DNA from: Streptomyces sp. S465 | GTDB lineage: Bacteria; Actinomycetota; Actinomycetes; Streptomycetales; Streptomycetaceae | Reading direction: 5' to 3' | DNA: 64,000 bases | Assembly: GCF_026898115.1 (NCBI RefSeq) | Contig: NZ_CP114036.1 | Location: 8,054,001-8,118,000 of the forward strand | Shown: one piece after another, positions 1 to 8,569 of the stretch | How positions within the stretch are numbered: the stretch's first letter is position 1 | Layout: the number at the start of each line of letters is the position of its first letter | Program-made: the position numbers and the translations under genes | The notes under the pieces: generated by a model | Databases searched by the model: none | Told to the model about the DNA's origin: nothing | The model's input: the letters and a program-made list of their open reading frames with translations, nothing else

Positions 1-37
1 GGTCGTCCGCGAGTCCACCGGACCCGCCCCCGGCTGA
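1..37 (+). CDS. C-terminal end of an upstream gene, probably a LacI-family regulator (partial)
   Basis: The second reading frame reads VVRESTGPAPG and then stops at TGA 35-37. A VVRxST stretch a few residues before the stop is the usual ending of LacI/GalR-family repressors. The gene lies directly upstream of two glycosidase genes on the same strand, where a sugar-responsive LacI regulator is common in Streptomyces. Only eleven codons are visible, so the family call is an inference from the terminal motif and the context. Confidence 0.45.
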   Translation, partial: VVRESTGPAPG

Positions 38-145
38 CGCCCCGGCCCCGCGCCGGCACCACGGACCGCCCCGGACCCCGCGCCCTCTCGACCGTCCACC
101 AGCACCACCGCCCCCACACCGCACCACCGACCTCCGGATAGGACC

Positions 146-2080
146 ATGCGACGCCACAGCGCCCAGCTCACCCACCACCCCGCCGTCCTGCCCTGGCTCG
201 GCGCCAACTTCTGGTCCCGCACCGGCGGGCCCCTGATGTGGCGCGACTACGACCCCAAGACGGTCCGCGCGGAACTGCGGGTGCTGCGCGAGCACGGCCT
301 GACGATGACCCGGTCGTTCTTCTACTGGCCCGACTTCCATCCGCAGCCGCACCGCATCGACGAGACGCTGTGCGAACGCTTCCGCGACTTCCTCGACGCC
401 CACCACGAGATCGGCATGGGGACGGTGCCCACCTTCATCGTCGGACACATGTCCGGCGAGAACTGGGACCCCGCCTGGCGCGGGGGCCGCGATCTGTACG
501 AGGACGTGTGGATGGTCGGCCGCCAGGCGTGGTTCGCCTCCCAGATGACCCGCCGCTTCAAGGACCACCCGGCGGTCACCGGCTGGCTCATCACCAACGA
601 GATGCCCGGATACGGCCGGATCTACCAGGTGGACCCGCCCTCCTCCGAGGTGGTGACGGCCTGGGCGCAGGCCATGTGCAACGCCGTACGGGCGGCCGGC
701 GGCACCCAGCCCGTCTCCCTCGGCGACGGCGCCTGGGGCATCGAGGTCACCGGCCGCGACAACGGCTTCTCGCTGCGCGAGACCGCCGAGTACGTCGACT
801 TCGTCGGCCCGCATGTGTACCGCTCCGACACCGACCGGCCCCGTCAGCACCTGCGCGCCGCCTTCGAATGCGAACTGGCCTCGGTCACCGGGCAGCCCGT
901 CGTCCTGGAGGAATTCGGCCTCTCCACGGACACCGTCTCCGAGCAGAACGCGGCCGCCTACTACCGGCAGACCCTGCACAACTCGCTGCTCGGCGGGGCC
1001 ACCGGCTGGATCGCCTGGAACAACACCGACTACGACGACCTGTGGGACCGCTCGCCGTACGACCACCACCCCTTCGAGATGCACTTCGGCATCACCGACC
1101 GCACCGGCGCCCCCAAGGCGCCACTGCGCGAACTCGCCGCGTTCGCGACCACACTGAAGGCCGTGGACTTCGCGCACTGCCGGCGCGCCGACGCGGACGC
1201 GGCGCTGGTCGTGCCCGCCTTCCTGGAGCGCGGCTACCCCTACAGCAGGCCCGCCGACCGCCCGCTGATCTTCACCTCCCTGCACCAGAGCTATGTCGCC
1301 ACCCGCGCCGCCGATCTGCCGGTGGGCTTCACCCGGGAGGCCGACGGCCTGCCCGGCGACGCGGCCCTGTACCTGCTGCCGGCCACCCGCCAGCTCACCA
1401 CCCGCACCCGGCGCGAGCTCGAACGCCGCGCCCACGCGGGCGCCACCGTCTACCTCTCGTTCTGCTCCGGCGAACACCCCGGGACCCGCGGCCCGTGGTT
1501 CGACGACCTGGACGGGCTGTTCGGCGTCGAACTCCAGCTCTCCTACGGTGTCGCCGAGCCCATCGAGGACGACGTCCTGGAGATGACGTTCACCGGCGAC
1601 TTCGGCGGGCTGACGGCCGGGGACACCCTGCGTTTCCCCGTCGCGGGCAACGAGGACAGCCGGGCCTACCTGCCGGTCCTGGCGCGGGACGCCCGGGTGG
1701 TGGCCGTGGACGCACACGGCCGCCCCGCTCTGCTGGTGCGCGACACCGGGCACGGCCGCACCGTGCTGGCCACCTATCCCCTGGAGCACATGGCCGCCCG
1801 CACCGCGCGGGTCAACCCCGAGGACACCCACCGCCTCTACGCGGCACTCGCCGACGTCGCCGGCGCCCGCCGCCCGGTGACGGTCGACTCCGCTCACGTC
1901 GGCGCGGACCTCCTGGTCCACCGGGACGGACGCCGCTTCGTGTGGCTGGTCAGCCAGAGCCCCGAGCAGCTCACCGTCCGCCCGGCCGCCGACGGCACGC
2001 TGCACGACCTCGCGTCCGGCGCGCCGGCCCCGGAGGTGACGCTCGACCCCTACGGTGTGCGCGTGGTGGAGCTGAGGTGA
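146..2080 (+). CDS. clan-A glycoside hydrolase (GH5/GH42-like), cytoplasmic
   Basis: This 644-residue protein has a TIM-barrel glycosidase N-terminal half. The proton donor is probably E152 in ITNEMP and the nucleophile E256 in VVLEEFGLS, the NE / EFG pairing typical of retaining clan-A enzymes. Residues from about 345 onward resemble the trimerisation-type and small beta domains that follow the barrel in beta-galactosidase/beta-mannosidase-like enzymes. There is no signal peptide, so it should act on imported oligosaccharides. The start ATG is preceded by GGATAGGA. Its stop overlaps the start of the GH3 gene (GTGA at 2077-2080), so the two are translationally coupled and probably process the same sugar. 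The exact family and substrate cannot be told from the sequence alone. Confidence 0.8.
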   Translation: MRRHSAQLTHHPAVLPWLGANFWSRTGGPLMWRDYDPKTVRAELRVLREHGLTMTRSFFYWPDFHPQPHRIDETLCERFRDFLDAHHEIGMGTVPTFIVGHMSGENWDPAWRGGRDLYEDVWMVGRQAWFASQMTRRFKDHPAVTGWLITNEMPGYGRIYQVDPPSSEVVTAWAQAMCNAVRAAGGTQPVSLGDGAWGIEVTGRDNGFSLRETAEYVDFVGPHVYRSDTDRPRQHLRAAFECELASVTGQPVVLEEFGLSTDTVSEQNAAAYYRQTLHNSLLGGATGWIAWNNTDYDDLWDRSPYDHHPFEMHFGITDRTGAPKAPLRELAAFATTLKAVDFAHCRRADADAALVVPAFLERGYPYSRPADRPLIFTSLHQSYVATRAADLPVGFTREADGLPGDAALYLLPATRQLTTRTRRELERRAHAGATVYLSFCSGEHPGTRGPWFDDLDGLFGVELQLSYGVAEPIEDDVLEMTFTGDFGGLTAGDTLRFPVAGNEDSRAYLPVLARDARVVAVDAHGRPALLVRDTGHGRTVLATYPLEHMAARTARVNPEDTHRLYAALADVAGARRPVTVDSAHVGADLLVHRDGRRFVWLVSQSPEQLTVRPAADGTLHDLASGAPAPEVTLDPYGVRVVELR

Positions 2081-4362
2081 CCGATCAGCTCTACCGCGAC
2101 CCCTCCGCCCCCGTGCCGGAGCGGGTCCGCGACCTGCTGGGGCGCATGACGCTCACCGAGAAGGTCGGCCAGGTCAACCAGCGCATGTACGGCTGGCACG
2201 CCTACGAGCGCCACGAAGGCGGCCACCGGCTCACCGACGCCTTCCGCGCCGAGGTCGCCGCGTGGGACGGGATGGGCGCCCTGTACGGGCTCCAGCGGGC
2301 CGACGCGTGGTCCGGCGTCGGCTTCGCCGACGGCCTCACGGCGGCGGACGGGGCCCGGGTCGCGGACACGGTGCAGCGCCATGTGGTGGAGAACACCCGG
2401 CTGGGCATACCGGTGCTGTTGGTCGAGGAGGTTCCGCACGGCCACCAGGCCCTGGACGGCACCGTGCTGCCGGTCAACCTCGCCGTCGGCGCCACCTGGG
2501 ACCCCGCCCTCTACGAGGCCGCCGCGGCGGCGGTCGCCGCTCAGCTGCGGGCACGCGGCGGCCATGTGGCGCTCGTCTCCGCCCTCGACCTGGTGCGCGA
2601 CCCGCGCTGGGGCCGCGCCGAGGAGTGCTTCGGCGAGGACCCGTATCTGGCGGCCCGGCTCACCGAGGCGCTGGTGCGGGGCGCGCGCAGCGCCGACGTG
2701 GCCGTCGTGCTCAAGCACTTCGCCGGCCAGGGGGCCACCGTCGGCGGGCGCAACAGCGCGGCCACCGAGCTGAGCGCCCGCGAACTGCACGAGATCCATC
2801 TGGCGGCGGCCAGGGCCGGGGTACGGGCCGGGGCCGCCGGGGTGATGGCGGCCTACAACGAATTCGACGGCCTGCCCTGTGTCGCCAACCGGGCCCTGCT
2901 GACCGGGCTCCTGCGGGACCGGTGGGCGTTCGACGGCATCGTCATGGCCGACGGCGCCGCGGTCGACCGCCTGGTCCGGCTCACCGGAGACCCGGTGGCC
3001 GCGGGGGCCCTGGCCCTGAACGCCGGATGCGACCTCAGCCTCTGGGACGCCTGCTATCCGCGGCTGGCCGAGGCGGTCGAGCGGGGACTCGTCACGGAGC
3101 GGACCCTCGATACGGCCGTGGCCCGCGTCCTGACGCTGAAGTTCCGCCTGGGCCTCTTCGAACAGCCCTACGCCCGTGCCACGGTGGCCGGAGAACCGCG
3201 CCCGGACCCGCGTGAGCTGAGCGAACGCCTCGCCCGCGCGTCCATCACGCTGCTCGCCCACGACGGGCACGTCCTGCCGCTGCCACCGGCCACCCGCCGG
3301 ATCGCCGTCCTCGGCCCGAACGCCGACTCGATCCCCCAGCAGATCGGCGACTACACCGCACCGCAGCGGCCCGGCTGCGGCCACCTCACGATCCTGGACG
3401 GCATCCGGGCGGCCGCCCCGCCGGACACCGAGGTCACCTCGGCGCCGGGCTGTGATCTGGTCGGTGGCGATTTCACCGGTGTCCCCGGGGCGGCCGCGCT
3501 CGCGGCGGCGGCCGACGTCGCGGTCCTGGTGCTGGGCGGTTCCAGCGCGCGGTCGGACGACACCTCCTTCGACACAGCCGGTGCCGCCGTCGTGACCGGC
3601 GCCAACCTCGTCGGCATGACCTGCGGCGAAGGCGTCGACCTGGCCGACCTGCGGCTGCCCGAGGGGCAGTTGGCGCTCCTGGACGCCGTGGCGGCCACGG
3701 GCGTGCCGGTCGTCGTGGTCCTCGTACAGGGCCGTCCACACGCCCTGCCCGACCTGACCGGCACCGCCGGGGCGGTGCTGAGCGCGTGGTATCCGGGCCC
3801 GTGGGGCGGTCGGGCCGTCGCCGATGTGCTGTTCGGCGCGGCCGAACCCGAGGGGCGGCTGCCGGTGTCGGTACCGAGGTCGGCCGCGCAGCTGCCGGTG
3901 TTCTACAACGCCAAGGACCACGGATACCGCGGCTATGTGGACCAGCCCGCCGGTGGCCGGTACGCCTTCGGCCACGGCCTGTCGTACACCACGGTGGACT
4001 ACGCGCCGCCACGCCTGTCGCGCACCCGTGTGACCCCGGACGATCCCACCCTCGTCTGCCGGGTCACCGTGCGCAACACCGGACGGCGGCCGGTGCGGGA
4101 GACCGTCCAGCTCTACGTACGGCGGCTGTCGGGAGGGTCCTCCTGGCCACGTGTCCGCGAACTGCGCGGATTCCTCCGCCTCGATCTGCGCCCGGGGGAG
4201 GAGGCCGCCGCCGTGTTCGAGATCGACGCCGACACCCTCGCCTCCGTCACCCGGGATCTCGGCCTCGCCGTCGAACCCGGGGAACTCCTCCTGGAGACCG
4301 GGCCCTCCTCGGCCGCCACCCAGGGCGCACCGCTGCTGATCGCGGCCCCGCGCAGCGGGTGA
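2077..4362 (+). CDS. GH3 beta-glucosidase-type glycosidase
   Basis: This 761-residue protein has the GH3 layout. The N-terminal barrel contains the KHFAG motif and the nucleophile D292 in GIVMADGAAVDRL. An alpha/beta sandwich follows at roughly residues 380-620, and the C-terminal fibronectin-III-like domain carries the FGHGLSYT motif. The GTG start at 2077 overlaps the upstream stop. The frame stays open back to 238, but that extension is Arg/Pro-rich shadow sequence. There is no signal peptide, so the enzyme is cytoplasmic. It likely removes non-reducing beta-linked glucose or xylose from oligosaccharides in the same pathway as the upstream glycosidase. Confidence 0.88.
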   Translation: MTDQLYRDPSAPVPERVRDLLGRMTLTEKVGQVNQRMYGWHAYERHEGGHRLTDAFRAEVAAWDGMGALYGLQRADAWSGVGFADGLTAADGARVADTVQRHVVENTRLGIPVLLVEEVPHGHQALDGTVLPVNLAVGATWDPALYEAAAAAVAAQLRARGGHVALVSALDLVRDPRWGRAEECFGEDPYLAARLTEALVRGARSADVAVVLKHFAGQGATVGGRNSAATELSARELHEIHLAAARAGVRAGAAGVMAAYNEFDGLPCVANRALLTGLLRDRWAFDGIVMADGAAVDRLVRLTGDPVAAGALALNAGCDLSLWDACYPRLAEAVERGLVTERTLDTAVARVLTLKFRLGLFEQPYARATVAGEPRPDPRELSERLARASITLLAHDGHVLPLPPATRRIAVLGPNADSIPQQIGDYTAPQRPGCGHLTILDGIRAAAPPDTEVTSAPGCDLVGGDFTGVPGAAALAAAADVAVLVLGGSSARSDDTSFDTAGAAVVTGANLVGMTCGEGVDLADLRLPEGQLALLDAVAATGVPVVVVLVQGRPHALPDLTGTAGAVLSAWYPGPWGGRAVADVLFGAAEPEGRLPVSVPRSAAQLPVFYNAKDHGYRGYVDQPAGGRYAFGHGLSYTTVDYAPPRLSRTRVTPDDPTLVCRVTVRNTGRRPVRETVQLYVRRLSGGSSWPRVRELRGFLRLDLRPGEEAAAVFEIDADTLASVTRDLGLAVEPGELLLETGPSSAATQGAPLLIAAPRSG

Positions 4363-4555
4363 ATACCACCAGTTCGGACACCACGGGCGGGGGCCGGCGG
4401 CCGCGCTGTTCAGCCCGCGAGCCGGCCGCTAGTCTGTCTGCGCTGTAGCGGGCCGCTCCCGCTCCGTGCCGCGCGTCGGATGCCGTGTGGCTTCCCCACA
4501 CGGACCACACGGCCCGGCCGGAACGGCCCTTGCTGTCGCACTAAGGACATCGGAC

Positions 4556-5953
4556 ATGGAATTCCCCCCTTCGGAGCTGGCGTCCCTGGCGGTCGAGCCG
4601 CTGATGACACGGGACTTCGAAACCCGGCCCGCCGCGGTCTACTCGCGCCTGAGAGCCCGTTACGGACCGGTGGCGCCCGTCGATCTGCACGGGGTCCCGG
4701 TGTGGCTGGTGCTCGGCTACCGCGAGGTGTGGGAGGTCCTGCGCGACGAGAACGTCTGGAAGAAGGACGTCCAGCACTGGCGGTGGCTGAACGAGGGCAA
4801 AGTCCCCTCCGACTGGCCGAATCTGCCCAGCTACCAGGTCAGCCATCTGCTGGTCCAGGACGACCAGCGGCGCAAGGCGACACGCGCCGCCGTGGAGGAG
4901 GCGATCGCCCCCTTCCAAAACCCCCATGCGCCGGAGTCCTTCGAGCTGGCGAAGGCCGTCTCCCGGCACGCCGACGAGTTGATCAGCTTCTTCGCGGACG
5001 GCAGCGACAGCGGATGGGTGGACCTGGGCGCGCAGTTCGCACGGGCGCTGCCGCTGATGGCCGTCAACCGGCTGTTCGGCTTCCCGGTCGACCAGGGCGA
5101 CGAGGTCTTCATGGACTCGTGGCGCATGGTGGACGGCGGCCCGGAGGCCGCCGCGGCCGTGGGCCGGCTGGTGGCCGCGACGACCGAACTCGCCGCGTAC
5201 AAGAAGCAGCACCCCGGCAACGACCTGACCACCCGGCTGCTCGCCGTCGAGCCCGCGCTGACGGTGGAGCAGGTCGGGCTGGAGCTGTACGCCATCATCG
5301 TCATCATGGCGGAGCTGGTCAGCCACGCCATCACCAACAGTGTGCTGGAGGTGCTGGCCGGGGAGGCCGGGGCGCGGGCCGGCCTGATGGCGGGGCCCGT
5401 CGAGGAGCTGGTCAACCGCGTGCACATCGCCTCGCCACCGTGGGTCAACCTCACCTTCCGCTTCCCCGTGGTCGACACCGACCTGGGAGACTTCCGGCTG
5501 GCCGCGGGCGACGCGGTCGTGCCCTCGATCGCCGCCGCGCACGGTGACCCGGTGTTCGCCACCCCCGGCAGCCACGAGGCGTCGGTGAGCTCGCGCGCCC
5601 ATCTGGCCTGGGGCGCGGGGCCGCACCAGTGCCCGGGGCGGGGCATCGCCGACATGATCGTCACCACGGCGGTGGGCAAGCTGTTCGAACGGTGCGACCT
5701 CGAACTGGGGCTGCCCGTCGACCAGTTGCCCTGGCGCTCCTCGACGCACGTACGCGGGCTGAAGTCCTGCCCCGCCCGGTTCCACATGCGGATGCGGCCG
5801 ACCCCGGTGGCGCCCCCGGCCCCCGAGGCGGCCGCGCCCGCCCCGGCGCCCGAACCCGCTCCGGCGCCCGAACCCGCGACCCCCGTCCCCGCCCCGCCGG
5901 AACGGCCCCGCTCCGCGCTCTGGCGCTTCCTGGCGAGCCTCCGCCGAGGCTAG
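4556..5953 (+). CDS. atypical cytochrome P450 lacking a normal ExxR motif
   Basis: This 465-residue protein has the heme-binding loop WGAGPHQCPG with ligand C359. Two hallmarks are altered. The K-helix reads VEELVNR (E283-R288), so the Arg is one residue too far for ExxR. The I-helix reads AELVSHAI, where an acid-alcohol pair (AGxET or AGxDT) is usual. In Streptomyces such ExxR-deficient P450s are known in the CYP157 family, whose genes sit in conservon operons; a conservon lies about 31 kb away in this window. A proline/alanine-rich tail (about residues 420-455) precedes the basic C-terminus. ATG 4556 is preceded by AAGGAC; an upstream ATG at 4466 gives only low-quality extra sequence. No ferredoxin gene is adjacent. 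Confidence 0.85.
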   Translation: MEFPPSELASLAVEPLMTRDFETRPAAVYSRLRARYGPVAPVDLHGVPVWLVLGYREVWEVLRDENVWKKDVQHWRWLNEGKVPSDWPNLPSYQVSHLLVQDDQRRKATRAAVEEAIAPFQNPHAPESFELAKAVSRHADELISFFADGSDSGWVDLGAQFARALPLMAVNRLFGFPVDQGDEVFMDSWRMVDGGPEAAAAVGRLVAATTELAAYKKQHPGNDLTTRLLAVEPALTVEQVGLELYAIIVIMAELVSHAITNSVLEVLAGEAGARAGLMAGPVEELVNRVHIASPPWVNLTFRFPVVDTDLGDFRLAAGDAVVPSIAAAHGDPVFATPGSHEASVSSRAHLAWGAGPHQCPGRGIADMIVTTAVGKLFERCDLELGLPVDQLPWRSSTHVRGLKSCPARFHMRMRPTPVAPPAPEAAAPAPAPEPAPAPEPATPVPAPPERPRSALWRFLASLRRG

Positions 5954-6007
5954 GACGAGCACAAGGCGCCAGGACGAGCACGAAGTGCCAGGACGGCACG
6001 AAGCCGG
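5952..6007. repeat. three imperfect 18-19 bp tandem repeats after the P450 gene
   Basis: The units start at 5952, 5971 and 5990 with core AGGACGAGCACRARG; the third copy is degenerate and one base shorter. They overlap the P450 stop codon and run into the hairpin at 6003-6031. Confidence 0.7.
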
Positions 6008-6031
6008 CGGTGGCATGCGGCCGCCGCCGGC
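6003..6031 (+). terminator. hairpin after the P450 gene
   Basis: The arms 6003-6014 and 6020-6031 form a 12-bp stem with one G-U pair and a 5-nt loop. The hairpin lies between the convergent P450 and M78 protease genes, so it may end transcripts from either side. Confidence 0.6.
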
Positions 6032-6047
6032 GCATGTGTGACGCGCA

Positions 6048-6644
6048 TCAGATCAGGGTGCGTTCGATCCGGCTGAGGGTGGCGTCCTGCCCGGCTTCCC
6101 TGGCCTCCCCGGCCTTCCCGGCTTCCCCGGTCTTCGGGGCCGTGGGCACACCATGCCGTGTTCCGGTGCCGCCCACCCGTTGGGAGAGCAGATAGGCGAT
6201 GATCTCCGCTTCCTGCTCCTGGACGTCGTCGTAGGTCGCGCGCAGGAGCATGTCACGCACGAGGTCGGGGTCGAGGTTGGGGAAGAGGAGGCGGGCGCTC
6301 GCCTCGTCCAGCCAGCCTGCCCCGCGATGGCAGCAGATGATGTGGCCCAGCTCATGCAAGATGATGTGCTCCTGATGCGCGCTGGTCGTGTTGGCGTCGT
6401 AGAAGATGAGGTCCTCGTCGCGCGCGGCGACCCACATGCCGCACGGGTGCGACGCCGGCATCTGCATCGGGACCAGCGTGATCGGGCGGCCACGGACCTC
6501 GCCGAGATAGCGGCACAGTTCGGCGACATCGGCCACCTCCGGCAGATCCAGCTCGGCGATCCGCCGCGCACCCGCCTTCCGGAGCTTCTTGAGCTGGCTG
6601 CGCCGGTCCTGACCGGCCGACCGCCCCTTCTTGGCGCCCCTCAC
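6048..6644 (-). CDS. ImmA/IrrE-type (M78) zinc metalloprotease
   Basis: This 198-residue protein carries HELGH (H97, E98, H101) inside the hydrophobic context typical of the COG2856/ImmA/IrrE family. It lies 53 bp downstream of, and co-directional with, an XRE regulator. That is the same pairing as ImmA/ImmR of ICEBs1 and IrrE/DdrO of Deinococcus, in which the protease cleaves the repressor to derepress its targets. The last 35 residues contain a Gly-Glu-Ala/Lys-Ala-Gly low-complexity stretch that probably is not part of the fold. The N-terminus is very basic. Substrate and trigger are unknown; repressor cleavage is inferred from the pairing. Confidence 0.82.
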   Translation of the reverse strand: MRGAKKGRSAGQDRRSQLKKLRKAGARRIAELDLPEVADVAELCRYLGEVRGRPITLVPMQMPASHPCGMWVAARDEDLIFYDANTTSAHQEHIILHELGHIICCHRGAGWLDEASARLLFPNLDPDLVRDMLLRATYDDVQEQEAEIIAYLLSQRVGGTGTRHGVPTAPKTGEAGKAGEAREAGQDATLSRIERTLI

Positions 6645-6697
6645 ACCGAGTCCCTCACACCGAGCTCCTCTCTGCCGAGCCCCTCACGCCGAGCCCT

Positions 6698-7141
6698 TCA
6701 TTCCGGGTCGTCCGTGGCGTCGGTGACCGGCGGAAGACCCTGCAACTGCCGGTACTGGTCCATGAGGGTCGTGATGGCCTGGAGGTTCTCCTTCTTCATC
6801 CCGGCCGCCCGCATCGCCACGGCGCGGACCCCCGCCTGTCGCAGCGCCTCGATGGCGGCGAGCTCGCTGAGCACCGACTCGGCGACCTGGTCGTCGAAGA
6901 AGTAGGCCACCGACACGCCGAAGAAACGCGCCAGGGCGGCCAGCAGGTCCGGTGAGGGATTGGAGCGCTTGCCCGTCCGCAGCTGCGACAGATACACGCC
7001 CCCGACCTTGAGTTCGGGGTTGGACCGCTTCAGCTCCTCCGCCACCTCGGCGTTGGTCCAGTGCCTGCCCTTGGGGCGAACCGTCTTGAAGAGGTTGTCC
7101 AGACGCACGGCCAGCAGGGGACGGTCCTCGCTCTCGGACAT
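6698..7141 (-). CDS. XRE-family helix-turn-helix repressor paired with the M78 protease
   Basis: This 147-residue protein has an N-terminal HTH of about 75 residues (motif around GVYLSQLRTGKRSNPSPDLL). A C-terminal helical part (residues 85-135) probably dimerises and could be the target of the downstream protease. ATG 7141 is preceded by a strong GGGAGGGGAG site. Two related 13-15 bp palindromes centred about 70 and 121 bp upstream of the start are good candidates for its own operators. Autoregulation is inferred from position and symmetry. Confidence 0.85.
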   Translation of the reverse strand: MSESEDRPLLAVRLDNLFKTVRPKGRHWTNAEVAEELKRSNPELKVGGVYLSQLRTGKRSNPSPDLLAALARFFGVSVAYFFDDQVAESVLSELAAIEALRQAGVRAVAMRAAGMKKENLQAITTLMDQYRQLQGLPPVTDATDDPE

Positions 7142-7203
7142 CGTGCGGCTCCCCTCCCGTCACCCCTTCGGTATTGCCCCCGGTTATTCGTGAGTCTCCC
7201 AGA

Positions 7204-7218
7204 TCAACTGCCAGTTGA
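7204..7218. promoter_or_regulatory. palindromic operator 1 upstream of the XRE/M78 operon
   Basis: TCAACTGCCAGTTGA is a perfect palindrome around a central C. It shares the core CTGCCAG with operator 2, and the centres (7211 and 7262) are 51 bp apart, about five helical turns, which suits cooperative binding on one DNA face. It lies in the 273-bp gap before the XRE gene. A TTGACA on the plus strand overlaps its right arm. Confidence 0.6.
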
Positions 7219-7255
7219 CAATCGCGCGTAACTCCGCCACCGTGGACCTTGTCGA

Positions 7256-7268
7256 TAGCTGCCAGCTA
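7256..7268. promoter_or_regulatory. palindromic operator 2 upstream of the XRE/M78 operon
   Basis: TAGCTGCCAGCTA is a perfect palindrome around a central C with the same CTGCCAG core as operator 1. The outer bases change symmetrically between the two sites, which is strong evidence for selection on dyad symmetry rather than chance. Confidence 0.6.
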
Positions 7269-7414
7269 ACTTCGTCGGCGGGGGTGGCCGAGTTGGCCGG
7301 CGGGTATCGGCCTGGTCCGGCCCGGTTCTCCGGGTCCGGGTCCGGTGGAAGAAACGGGGGACCACGGGGGATATCCCGCCCGGCCTGACACGGGGGCAGA
7401 CCGGGCGGGAACTC

Positions 7415-8569
7415 TCAACGCGCCCTGCCGAGCTTGCGGTAGGCGGAGGCGACCTTCGTCAGCCACAGGACCTCCGCCGCGAAGTTGTCGGTGTCGCGGT
7501 CCTCGAAGTCCCGCGCGTCCGCGTTGTGTTCCGGGATGGTGCCGGTGCGCTTGGCGTGCAGGGCCTGTCTGATCTGCGCGGCCTCGGCGAACGCCTGCCG
7601 GGAATCCTCACCGCCCGTGAAGTCCGCTTCCCCGTCCCCGCCCGCGGTGCGGTCGATGTAGGGACGTAACTCCCGCCATCCGTCGCGGATTTCGATGACC
7701 CGTCGGTGGAGGCGGTAGTCGAGGTCGGAGACCGAAGCGCCGGGCGGCTCCAGGACGATGTCCGGGGAGGACTCGTACAGGTCCCGCCAGAGCGGGTAGA
7801 GGGCCCGGTAGGACCGGTACCCGCGCGCCCACTCCAGCAGCCTGGTGGCCGAGGCCCCCCAGGAGGAGATCGTCAGGCTGAGCGAGAGGGTGATGATGCC
7901 CAGGGCGCTGAAGACGGAGGCGGCGAGCGTCCAGGCGCCGATGTCGATCCCGCACGCGGCGGTGAGGACGTTGACCACCCTGGCCAGGAAGTACAGGAAC
8001 AGGAGCACCGCGGTGACGGAGAGCAGCCGCAGGGCCTGCCGCAGCGAGGTCCTGCCCGCCATACGGGCGTAGGGGCCGCACTGGCGCAGGATGGTGACGC
8101 ACGGAACCGCCTGGGAGAGCATGAAGGCCAGGAGGTAGGTGAGGACCAGCGGCTGGCCGCTGCCGGTGTTGAAGTCCGAGGCCGGCCGGTCGGGGCCGTC
8201 GGCGATGAAGAAGAGCGCCGTCAGCAGCGCGTTGAGGACGACGCCGGTGACCAGCCACCAGCGGGCCTTCCGTCCGGTGTCCTCGGCGTCGGTCGCCCAG
8301 CGCAGCAGGATGATCTGCGCGCTGACGACGAAGGCGACCGCCGACAGGTGCATCAGCAGGATGGCGAGGTTGCCGACGCCCAGGAAGCGCTCGTTGCCCA
8401 TCGCGACGGTACCCATCGTGAAGGTGAGGCACTGGAGCAGCAGGGCGACCACCAGTGTGCGGTAGGCGGTGTCCCGCCAGCTGCGTCTCATCTGCGACAG
8501 CCGGTAGACGAGCGCGGCGTACGACGAGAGCGCCGATATGGCGAAGCAGAGGGTCTTAGTGGTGTTCAC
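7415..8569 (-). CDS. MAB_1171c-type integral membrane protein with cytoplasmic C-terminal domain
   Basis: The 384-residue protein has about seven hydrophobic segments in residues 1-230. A soluble C-terminal part of about 145 residues follows, containing LYPLWRDLYESSPDI and LHRRVIEIRDGWRELRPYID. This architecture matches the actinobacterial MAB_1171c family (putative transporter, C-terminal DUF6545-like), which is expanded in Streptomyces and often sits next to XRE and M78 genes as here. GTG 8569 is preferred because GGAAAGG lies 6-8 bases upstream; the ATG 27 bases earlier has no such site. Transport activity has not been shown for the family, so the role is open. Confidence 0.75.
   Translation of the reverse strand: MNTTKTLCFAISALSSYAALVYRLSQMRRSWRDTAYRTLVVALLLQCLTFTMGTVAMGNERFLGVGNLAILLMHLSAVAFVVSAQIILLRWATDAEDTGRKARWWLVTGVVLNALLTALFFIADGPDRPASDFNTGSGQPLVLTYLLAFMLSQAVPCVTILRQCGPYARMAGRTSLRQALRLLSVTAVLLFLYFLARVVNVLTAACGIDIGAWTLAASVFSALGIITLSLSLTISSWGASATRLLEWARGYRSYRALYPLWRDLYESSPDIVLEPPGASVSDLDYRLHRRVIEIRDGWRELRPYIDRTAGGDGEADFTGGEDSRQAFAEAAQIRQALHAKRTGTIPEHNADARDFEDRDTDNFAAEVLWLTKVASAYRKLGRAR

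Noticed and set aside
238..2076. N-terminal extension fusing a GH-like region to the GH3 enzyme
   Set aside because: The extension is an Arg/Pro-rich shadow of the upstream glycosidase frame; the GH3 gene starts at GTG 2077 overlapping the upstream stop.
7215..7220. Plus-strand promoter from a perfect TTGACA
   Set aside because: No -10 element follows at 16-19 bp and the only gene downstream on that side is on the minus strand; the hexamer is part of the palindrome.
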